NCBI GenBank assembly: GCA_907164885.2
Contig: OU015490.1
Span: 12,264,966 to 12,328,965, forward strand
Reading direction: 5' to 3'
From: Dolomedes plantarius
Taxonomy: Eukaryota > Arthropoda > Arachnida > Araneae > Dolomedidae
Length of the DNA: 64,000 nt
The translations under genes and the position numbers were made by a program. Shown piece by piece: positions 56,171 to 64,000 of the stretch (within the stretch, counting starts at the first letter, position 1; the number at the start of each line of letters is the position of its first letter). The notes beneath the pieces are model-generated. The model saw only the letters and a program-made list of their open reading frames with translations, was not told where the DNA came from and did not search any database.

Positions 56171-57471
56171 CAGAGGCTGTTCGCACATTTTTTAGACGAT
56201 TTTGGTAAGCGGTAATAAAAATTCGTTTGCTGCAAAAGAAATAATTGCAATTGTACTATGTTTTTAAAAGTCAAAATTATTGTCTGCGGCTTGAAAGTTT
56301 TGTTTTTATTCAAAATGGTGTTTTTAACAAAGCAGTGGTTCGAAGGCTTACATTTATGCTCTTTCCGAAGAGAAATATGCATACTCAGTTATCCAAAAAC
56401 GACGTGAGAGTCATGGTTTTGTGATATCTCAAGCGTCGATAGGTAATATCGTCAACAAGAAAGGAAAAAAACGTCAAATTGGAGCCTCAAGTGGGACAAA
56501 TATTCCAAACAAGTATCCAAGGAAAAAACGGACATCTTCGACTATTGCAAAGGTACGTTGTTTAATGTTCAAAGAAGATCCTCCTAGTCAAAGGACAGTT
56601 GCAAAATCATTAAAATGCTCGGTGTCCACTGTAAACAAAATGATAAACGTTGATTTAAATCTTAAGAAAGCGAAAAACGCAATGTGCATCGTCTTCTTCC
56701 AAATCATATCGCTGAACGCAGGACACACTGCAGAATTCTATATGAGAAACACTTTTCCAAAGAAAAATGGAAAACAATAGTCACAAGAGATGAATCATGG
56801 GTGTATTTAAATGATTGCAACAAAAAAAGAGTCATTTATTATCAAAAAAGGGGAGAAAAAAATTTAAGTACATGGTTCAAAGAATCGAAAGAAAGTTTTT
56901 CTAAGGGATTCATGATTGTTGATGGTTTTCCTTATAATGGCAAGTTGAAAATAAAGAGAGTGGAAACAATGTCAAGATTAACTCCAAATACTATCAGGAA
57001 CATATTTTATCGCCAATTTTTCTGATTGAAATACCATCGCTTTACCCACAGTGCCATCAATCTGTGAGACTCCATCAGGACAAAACTAGCAGTCACACAT
57101 CAAATTCCACTGTAAATTTCCTAAAAGAAATGGAACAAAAAACTAGTATCAAGACTATACCCTTCAGTGATATCCCTACTAAATATCCCGATGTATCACC
57201 TATGGATTTTTGTGCTTTCAGACTTTTAAAATCTGCATTATCCAAACGTCGTCCCAAAACCCTTACAGGACTCTGGAAAGTTGTTCCGGAGGAATGGGAT
57301 AGAATACCTCTTCTGACACTTCAAAAGGCATGATTATCCTGGAAATTATTGTGTCGAAAGATAGTTCAGTATAAGGGATGTCAAATAGAACATTTAATAC
57401 GCAAGAATTTTATGTAATTTAGTTTTGTGAATACAATATACATCGTCTAAAAAATGTGTGAACAGCCTCTG
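56171..57471 (+). mobile_element. DD41D mariner, copy B
   Basis: Same ends as copy A (CAGAGGCTGTTCGCACATTT on the left), TA flanks at 56169-56170 and 57472-57473, length 1,301 bp. It is inserted in the LTR-like repeat at a TA near its TATA-box region. It retains the 12 bp in the catalytic domain that copy A has lost. Confidence 0.95.
56314..57333 (+). pseudogene. DD41D mariner transposase, frameshifted
   Basis: The start equivalent is ATGGTGTTTTTAAC near 56314. A one-base insertion (GAAGGCTTAC against GAAGGTTAC) breaks the N-terminus. The next segment (56421-56780) has the helix-turn-helix end and KRTSS linker. A five-A tract (six expected) causes a second shift. The segment 56684-57025 reads IVTRDESWVYLNDCNKKR (first Asp). 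The last (57064-57333) has RLHQDKTSSHTSNSTV (second Asp) and YPDVSPMDFCAF (third Asp). By count 41 residues separate the second and third Asp, the DD41D signature of rosa/Visitor elements. Confidence 0.92.
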
Positions 57472-57928
57472 TATAACAGTTATATAAGATTGAAGAACTT
57501 TCCACCGATCACACCATATGACGCCTCATAGTCAGGTGATGAGTTTAAACCAATCAGAAAAGTTTCGCGAGCCTGAAAATCCGCGCCTTTCTCAATAATT
57601 CCGAGTCTTATTGTGTGTTTGCCGAGTCAGTGTGTTTGCCACGGAACTGAAAAGATGTAAGATTTTCGAGCTGTCAAAAGATGCGCGCGGGAGCCTCCGT
57701 TCTCCGTCCACCGCGCAATGTGTCCGTCCAACTCAAATGGATGTTCCCCGTAAATTACTGAAAATAAAGATTCATCGAATTGAAAGCGCCTCTTTCTTGA
57801 TCCGATCTATTTGGTTTTTCTCTACATTTGCTTTCCTACCTTGTGCCATGACTACCGAACTGTGTGGAATATCACGAGTTTCCTAAACTGATGTTTCATC
57901 GCCACCGATTCATTTTATTATTACACAA

Positions 57929-58007
<79 letters not shown>

Positions 58008-58009
58008 TA
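57929..58009. repeat. (CA)n(TA)n microsatellite
   Basis: About 16 CA units, then about 22 TA units, against the right end of LTR-like copy 2. Confidence 0.95.
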
Positions 58010-58058
58010 TAATATTTATATTTATATAAACTTTGCAGACGACATGGATTTCTGATAA

Positions 58059-58205
58059 TCTATACTAATCTATAAAAAGAGACAGCGTATTTTGTATGTG
58101 GAGGGTAATCTCCGGAACCACTGCACCTATTTGAAAATTTCTTTCACTATTTGAAAGGTACATTATTCCAGATGGACATAGGCTATATATTATGTATATC
58201 TGATG
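58059..58205 (+). mobile_element. Helitron 5'-end fragment
   Basis: TCTATACTAATCTATAAAAA, followed by TTTGTATGTGGAG, CCACTGCACC, GAAAATTTCTTTCACTATTT and GGACATAGGCTATATATTAT. These blocks occur in this order in common arthropod Helitron 5' ends (from memory). No 3' hairpin with CTRR end was found within 1 kb. Confidence 0.5.
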
Positions 58206-59120
58206 AGTAGAAAGAAAGTTAGGGGCCTAAATGTTGAGCTGATGCTTCACCTTTACAACTTTTCCTTTGTCAATCATAGTCAAGTAACCATAACAAAACA
58301 TCAAACTACATTTTCATTTATTATCAATAAAACATTTAATATTTTAAAGATTCATGTGGAGGAGGTATTGATAAATACGAAAAGGATTTTTGAAATTGGC
58401 AACGTTTAAGGGTTTATAGACGAAAATTACATTTGGACATACTCTTTTTATTGGACATTTAAGGTAAAAAAAGATTTACAATTTAATGGCTATCAACTGG
58501 AAATTTATTGGTCTAATATTACAGAGCTTTATTTCACTTAAAAACTTTGTTTTTGAATGTATGTACAATTTGATGTACAATTTGAGTAAATCGAACTTGA
58601 ATTATTGAACTTATTAAAAAATCAGTGTGTTTCATTGAAACTGTGAAATTCATTGATTATTTCGAATAGGCCTATGTTTGCCCCCTTTATAAGTGAAAAA
58701 GTATTGCTTCAATTGATCTGAAATTTTCTGTGGATTCTAATTCAGATTAAAACATAGGCATATTTTTTTTTGAAAATCGTGCCCCGGAGTTTTTTCAATT
58801 AAAGTTTTAAAGATTTCGTCCCTAAAAGTTGTTGAGCAATAAATGATAAGCAATAAATGTTGTTCAAATTAGCTCAACTTTTAAAATAATCCAGGTTTAA
58901 TTAAATTTATTTAATATTACAAATTTTCTCTGTATTATTGAAATTACAATTTTACATGAAATGAGGAAATAATTGAAAAACAAAATTCTCGTGGGTGTAA
59001 AAATGCAAGTATAATATGACAAAATAAATTTTAATACCAGAAAATTTTTTTCTAATTTATTTGTAATCGTAAAAATTTATAAGTAGTTCTTTCTTCAGTA
59101 ATTAAATGAAAATATAACTG
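58206..59120. other. AT-rich spacer
   Basis: An open frame of 68 codons at its start has no domain. Nothing else recognised. Confidence 0.45.
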
Positions 59121-59245
59121 ATGGCGATTTAAATGCAAATAATATATCCTGGAACTGTCGCTACACTATTCCTTCTGTTCGAGCCCTTCAAAAATCATTA
59201 CAGGTAATAAGGACATTAAGTTTCCCCTCCCTCTCCTACGCTCAC
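59121..59245 (+). pseudogene. LINE endonuclease fragment, second copy
   Basis: Closely similar to 53781-53900: GATTTAAATGCAAATAATAT (GDLNANNI), then ATATCCTGGAACTGTCGCTA (ISWNCRYT) and GAGCCCTTCAAAAATC. Here the catalytic-type GDLN Asp, lost at 53.7 kb, is still readable. Only about 40 codons remain. Confidence 0.75.
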
Positions 59246-59321
59246 ACCCCTCTGTCTCCTACGCCTTGATCTACGCAACAGGGATTTCTGGTAGATAATA
59301 TATTATGGATGAGGAGGTGTA

Positions 59322-59325
<4 letters not shown>

Positions 59326-59358
<33 letters not shown>
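59326..59358. repeat. (TA)n microsatellite
   Basis: About 16 TA units. Confidence 0.93.
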
Positions 59359-59361
<3 letters not shown>

Positions 59362-59439
59362 TTTTTTCAATGCGGAGGCACTTGTCACGAAGACATTCGC
59401 CTATTATTCACCGCAGTTTTGCTGACCATTTTATTATGG

Positions 59440-59610
59440 GGACGTCATATAGGCAGACCAGCATTGCCCCCTATGAAGGGACGACACAAACGGAGGCATT
59501 TTAGTGGTGCTTCGCCAGGATTCGATCTGAGCACCCTCAGCACCGAAAAGCGCGCTATAGGCCCCCAGCGCGCTATAGTACCCCAGCGCGCTATAGGCCG
59601 GCACGGCCTA
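59440..59610 (-). mobile_element. SINE S2-related, with triplicated A-box region
   Basis: On the minus strand, GAGGGTGCTCAGATCGAATCC matches the 54.3-kb SINE around its B-box, and AAATGCCTCCGTTTGTGTCG belongs to the body. Upstream, the segment CCTATAGCGCGCTGGGG occurs three times at about 19-bp spacing (59547-59605), which multiplies the A-box side of the head. Confidence 0.6.
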
Positions 59611-59616
59611 TACATA

Positions 59617-59627
59617 CACACACACAG

Positions 59628-59662
<35 letters not shown>
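59617..59662. repeat. (CA)n(TA)n microsatellite
   Basis: CA units, then TA units. The final TA is the target site of the Tc1 deletion derivative. Confidence 0.95.
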
Positions 59663-60260
59663 CACTCATGGACAAAAAAATTAGCGCACCAAGAAATAAT
59701 TGCGGGATCGTAACGAAACTTGCAATGAAGATACATGTCGGGGAGATATGCAAAAGATTAGAAATGCAGCGTGATTGCGCATTACGTATAGCCGGTAGAG
59801 GGCGTTGAACATCGTACTCTGTGGAGTATAAAACAGGTAACCAAAGCTTGTTTGAGTGTGCTGAATCATTTACAAAGGAAGAGCTGAGATAGACATGCCA
59901 TTACGCCGTGTTCGAAGACAATATAAGCAGTTGTTGCAGTTTGAGTGGGGGAGAATCGTCGGGATGATGGAAGCTGGGTGGTCAGCTAGGCGAGTAGCTC
60001 GTCAATTAGGCCGCTCTGATTGTGTTGTGAGGAGGTGTTGGGCGCGAATGCCCGATCGTATCGAATCGTGCATTCGCGCTAGAGGGGGTCTAACGGAGTA
60101 TTAACTCCTCCGTTCTTTTGCCTTTTTCTCTGAAATAAATTATCATTTTTCTTTGATTTTCTTATCATTTACTTATATCAAAGTAGTCATTACGTATGCA
60201 AAATTTCGTTTCATTTTGACGACTCCTTCGTGGTGCGCTAATTTTTTTTGTCCATGAGTG
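59663..60260 (+). mobile_element. Tcb1-like internal-deletion derivative
   Basis: Ends CACTCATGGACAAAAAAATT and, inward from the right, CACTCATGGACAAAAAAAAT, with TA at 59661-59662 and 60261-60262. At 598 bp, about 800 bp of the interior has been lost relative to 44354-45766. Both ends and subterminal regions are intact, so it could be mobilised by a full-length enzyme. Confidence 0.96.
59895..60104 (+). CDS. Chimeric 69-aa transposase derivative (first HTH fused to C-terminal tail)
   Basis: An open frame from MPLRRVRRQYKQLLQFEWGR through the first helix-turn-helix (SARRVARQLGRSDCVVRRCW, residues about 30-49), then directly ARMPDRIESCIRARGG and LTEY. The deletion joins codon 49 of the transposase, in frame, to its last 20 codons. 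All catalytic residues and the second helix-turn-helix are gone. It retains the original start and stop. Whether it is expressed is unknown. By analogy with KP-type P-element products it could bind ends and interfere with transposition, but a single HTH may bind weakly. Confidence 0.8.
   Translation: MPLRRVRRQYKQLLQFEWGRIVGMMEAGWSARRVARQLGRSDCVVRRCWARMPDRIESCIRARGGLTEY

Positions 60261-60262
<2 letters not shown>

Positions 60263-60303
<41 letters not shown>
60263..60303. repeat. (TA)n(TG)n microsatellite
   Basis: Right half of the array interrupted by the Tc1 derivative. Confidence 0.94.
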
Positions 60304-61804
60304 ATTTTTAAAATTTATTTTCTTCATGGGGAAATACTACATTGTTTTAGATACTCTACTGATATAACAAAGATGAATAAAAGAAATATTGGTATCCAGT
60401 TAGAACAATAGAACGTATTAAAATAAAAATAGCAATTAGTAAAAAAAAATTTCCGAAAGATAAAAGATAATAGCAGTAAACTATATAATATATGATGCAA
60501 ACAGCAGCAAACTATACAATAAAATCACAGTTGATTCTCAGCCAGAGAGTTTTGTAGTATCTGACGTGAAATAATTTTGCCGAAATCTACACCTGAAATA
60601 CTTCCAATTTTAAACCTTATGGCTGAAGCAAACGTATTGCGCTTTTGTACTAGAGTGGCTTTTGTTAAATTCTGCCTAAAATGCAAAGTCCGAGATTTAA
60701 CGCATGGTCAGTCAATGTCATGATTAGGCGCTCAGTTTCATTCAAGATAATCTTGGCTCATTTAACTACAAAGAGACTGCATTCTTGAAAACGTGTTTCC
60801 AGAACTGATGGCACGTACGTAAAGTTAAAGTTGTATCTTAAATTAATCGAAAGGGTTGATGTTTCAATGAAATTTAGAATGCTTCGAGAACAAAGGCATA
60901 TTTTAAACTTTTCTCATTCCATACGTAAGTTAATGAATACAATAAAATACCGAAAACTGTTCGAGATTGACATGTATACTTAATGCATAGAAACCCAAAT
61001 CAGTTATGAATTAGTCAAGAAAAATAAATATACATATATTTAAATATTGATGAGTTGAATGCAAGCTTTTTAGGCATAGATATTTTCACATTTAAGAAGT
61101 TATTTTTTTCTATGTTTATTTTGCAAATACTGAAATTGTTTAAAACAATACATTTATCCTCGGTATTCAAACACTCAGACCCTGCATCCCAAGACTATAT
61201 CCATCGCCAGGCATAGAACGTGCAAAATATGTGTAAATGGAACATTTACATGTTGTAGAAATTACCAGAACATCAACTGCTGCAGTTTTTTTCAAGATAT
61301 GGCAATGGTATTTTGTTAAAATATCGAAACTTTATCTGTGACTCCTCTATTTGCATTGTACATGTAACACCAATAATTGAATAATTGACTATTTTATTTA
61401 AATATAATTTTAAAATCTGAATATACAAAAAAAATATTTTTTTAAAGAATACATATTTTTCAATGCGATAAAACTATAATATTTAAATAAAGAATTACTC
61501 CAGAAAACATCCTTTCTAAATTTTGATTGTATAAATTAGAATATTTAACTACATTGTATTGCTTGGCCTTCTCATACACACTGATTTTAACTAATTGTGG
61601 TGATGTAAAAATCAAACAAAAATGTAATGCCTACATTGTGCACTTCTCACCTGCAGTGTTTTTGCGAAGTGTTATGTTGTTAATAAAAGTAACATATCAA
61701 ATTTTCTTTATGGTTCATTAATACGCATTAATCATTTGACCTTTTCTCGGCTTCTCATACATAATATTTTGTTTTTTAGGAAACTGTAAATAAAAAAAGA
61801 AAAA
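60304..61804. other. AT-rich intergenic sequence
   Basis: About 1.5 kb with nothing recognised. An open frame at 61527-61721 has no domain. Confidence 0.5.
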
Positions 61805-61807
61805 AAA

Positions 61808-61892
61808 ATCAGGTCTCTTCTAACGAAACTACCATGTGTTATTAACGTACGATTACTTATCGCTGCTTACCTCTTTTGTATGTATATATGTA

Positions 61893-61943
<51 letters not shown>
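61808..61943 (+). mobile_element. MITE family M1, copy 3 (3'-truncated)
   Basis: TCAGGTCTCTTCTAACGAAA, CTACC, TTATTAACGTACGATTACTT, then GCTTACCTCTTTTGTATG and a (TC)n(TA)n microsatellite (61890-61943). The far half seen in copies 2 and 4 is not recognised after the array. Confidence 0.8.
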
Positions 61944-61946
<3 letters not shown>

Positions 61947-62143
61947 AATTCGGTCAAAACTCGAGATTAAACATAGTCATGAAAGTGATACAATAGATGT
62001 TATCGTTGTATTCTAAAAATACACTAGAAAAGTCTAGGAGTGGAAATAATTCTACTTATAAACCAAAGTGAAGCAATGCCAGGAATCCCTCTATAATAGA
62101 AAATATGTTTGCATTTCAATTTAAATTAAACCCCCCAAAAATG
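61944..62143. other. Spacer between MITE copies
   Basis: Nothing recognised. Confidence 0.5.
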
Positions 62144-62239
62144 TGAGGTAGTCTTTTCTAACGAAACTACACCAGGTTATTAACGTAAGATTACTTATCG
62201 TTGCTTACCTCTTTTGTATATATATATGCATGTATGTGT

Positions 62240-62286
<47 letters not shown>

Positions 62287-62450
62287 ACAAAATTTTGACG
62301 CATTTTGGTAATTTTCTGTTTAACTGTTCACTGCTTGTCCAAGAGATACAGACAGTATTAGGTGCACTACCAAAATTACAACTGGTGATTCAGGACATCT
62401 GACATTTTTCTTTCCGGAGGACCGTTTTGAGGAACATAATCCTACTTTAA
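62144..62450 (+). mobile_element. MITE family M1, copy 4
   Basis: GAGGTAGTCTTTTCTAACGA, AACTAC, TTATTAACGTAAGATTACTT, GCTTACCTCTTTTGTATA, a (TA)n(TG)n microsatellite (62217-62286), then CATTTTGGTAATTTTCTGTT, CTTTCCGGAGGACCG and the far end GGAACATAATCCTACTTTAA. It matches copy 2 along its whole length. Confidence 0.85.
62217..62286. repeat. (TA)n(TG)n microsatellite inside M1 copy 4
   Basis: TATG-interrupted TA units, then about nine TG units, at the same internal position as the arrays in copies 2 and 3. Confidence 0.95.
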
Positions 62451-64000
62451 TATAATAATGCTAGAGTGATGGCCAATTTATCAATTGGTGATATGGACAT
62501 TTCTGCTCACACAGCTTTGCAGTTGGTTAAAAGTACAACAGTTTACAAGTTCAGTTGATCTGAGAGGAATTCTGCATTGGCGGGTAAGGGAAAACTCTTA
62601 ATACTCATTTAAAGCATTTGGCAGGAAATAAATCATTCATCTTTCCGCCAACAGATGTTAGTAATGAAAAGTTAAATTAACACATTTTTTACTTCAGTGC
62701 GATCAATCTTTTCCTAAATATAATAAATTATGGTATAGCATATTTAAATGTTTAGATATTAAATGCTAATCTAATTCCTATGTCATCTTTGGAAAATATT
62801 TCTATATTTTCATACTACCTATTTCTTATGTATCATTATTTCCGAAGATACTTTAATTTCTGAAGGAATATATCTAATAAACACCTAAAAACAAATGTTT
62901 ATATCCCAACATACATCTACGCAACATACATCTACCCAACATAATTTACACGATAAAGAACTAAAAATTTTCAAATGAATCTACAGATTTTAATAAACCA
63001 ATATAATAATAAATCATTCAAGAAATGCATGAAATAAAATTTGTTGAGTACGTAAGTATAATTTGAAAAAAATCTACCAACATGGAAAAAATGACATTTA
63101 AAAAAGTTCTTGAATATTCCATCCAAGCAGCAACATAAAAACTAAGGGTTTGATTTACCTCTAATGTTAAATATTTTTAGCCCTAAAAAGTGCATTTATC
63201 ATTTCAGAAAAAATAGGTTATATACACTTTTTTCAGCTCGCCTTAAAGACGGTATTAAGGTAATGATACCTTAATGGATCTAACTTTTCCGTGCGCAAAA
63301 ATCTGTCAACGAAGATTAACAAGTTATTATTTATTTTATCATATAATGATGATGGATGTTTAATTGCTTTATCCTAACCTTGTATAATTTTCAGAAATTT
63401 CGGTTTTTTCTAAAAAAGTTTAATATTTTTAATCCCGCAAGAAAAAATGTGTTTAAACGTTCCTTTTTACACTTTTTTCTTCATAAATTTTTTCTCTCGA
63501 TTTTGCATAGTCTGTAGATGAAAAATGTATTTTCTTAGTTCAAGATACTTTAATTCTATGTGATATTTTTAAGATAATCGATACACTTTTATTTACAAGG
63601 TTTTTAAAGAAATTTATATAATATGTCCTATATGCATGATAATGTATATAAATTAAGCTACATATGACATACTATAAGAACAAATAATTAATGTGTGAAA
63701 TGATCTTATCTAAAATCTTTCTAAGTTATCACATATTGATAATATCTTTCCGCTTTCCTGGGTTCGTTACGATTGAATAAGAATCTCTTCAGAAAGTTCA
63801 CACGAAATAAATTTATTATTTTGTAAATTATTCAGGCGTATACACAAATTCAAACATGAAAGACGTAAGAACTCTGTTCTATATAGCAGAAAATTCTAAA
63901 AACACAAGTCAGGATACCAAAATTATCAATATAATACACGCCAATTAACGCAGGTACAACACATTTAATTTTCACTAGGAAATTAAACTCAGTTCCAATG
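62451..64000. other. AT-rich terminal stretch
   Basis: Nothing recognised except short direct repeats such as CAACATACATCTAC twice near 62908-62935. Confidence 0.5.

Larger units (their letters stand above)
56030..57925 (+). mobile_element. Solo-LTR-like repeat, copy 2, interrupted by DD41D copy B
   Basis: Starts TGAAATAAATTTCAAACC and ends TTATTACA, followed by a CA/TA array. Without the 1,303-bp transposon plus target duplication it is about 593 bp. A GTTATATAAG box lies just right of the transposon, and a GAAAATAAAG signal lies further right (about 57758). It aligns in order with 4000-4658. It is older than the DD41D insertion. Confidence 0.55.

Overview
This window is AT-rich eukaryotic DNA, best explained as intergenic, repeat-packed arthropod and probably spider chromatin. 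The reasons are the many Tc1/mariner, piggyBac, hAT and Helitron-type elements, several tRNA-headed SINEs, a Jockey-like LINE fragment, long (TA)n arrays, and a Tc1 subfamily whose protein closely resembles the abundant spider Tcb1-like transposases (from memory of the family, not a search). I found no convincing single-copy host gene, no intact exon series, and nothing prokaryotic.

Layout. 1-8.4 kb: one arm of an inverted dispersed repeat pair (1-300 and 7940-8360), an old 260-290 bp satellite (735-1815), a solo-LTR-like repeat (4000-4658) and a DD41D mariner (5938-7229). 8.5-14.3 kb: a Helitron inside a TA array, a hAT nested in a hAT with a perfect 8-bp duplication, and a nearly open Tc1 (DD36E) that carries a piggyBac-type MITE. 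14.9-23 kb: an LTR-like repeat, a possible dUTPase relic, and a satellite field (16.6-22.9 kb) broken up by a SINE, a mariner, a piggyBac MITE and a tRNA-headed SINE. 23.5-26.2 kb: a snap-back transposon and the first copy of an unnamed repetitive protein family. 27-36.4 kb: a second LTR-like copy, a piggyBac transposase fragment, a piggyBac MITE and a piggyBac element whose long frame is broken only by stops.

37-46.3 kb: a MITE, very long TA arrays, a Tc1 deletion derivative, the second copy of the unnamed family, and a Tcb1-like Tc1 with a single stop, embedded in about 950 bp of TA repeats. 48-54.6 kb: SINEs, a 5S rRNA-like sequence joined to a SINE, a 63-bp hairpin, a two-domain MITE, a repeat with an expanded 29-bp minisatellite, and a LINE whose 5' part is inverted. 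54.8-62.5 kb: further copies of the microsatellite-bearing MITE, a second DD41D element inside a second solo LTR, and a Tc1 internal-deletion derivative that keeps only the DNA-binding part. The final 1.5 kb is featureless AT-rich sequence.

The unifying theme is the relation between mobile elements and TA arrays. Six or more elements (DD41D copy A, both Tcb1-like elements, the Helitron, both LTR-like repeats) sit in or against (TA)n tracts, and one MITE family carries a microsatellite at the same internal position in several copies. The nearest things to an undescribed system are the unnamed protein family (24.6-26.2 and 42.1-43.3 kb), the transposon derivatives that retain only a helix-turn-helix domain, and the microsatellite-carrying MITE. 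None of these can be proven from sequence reading alone.
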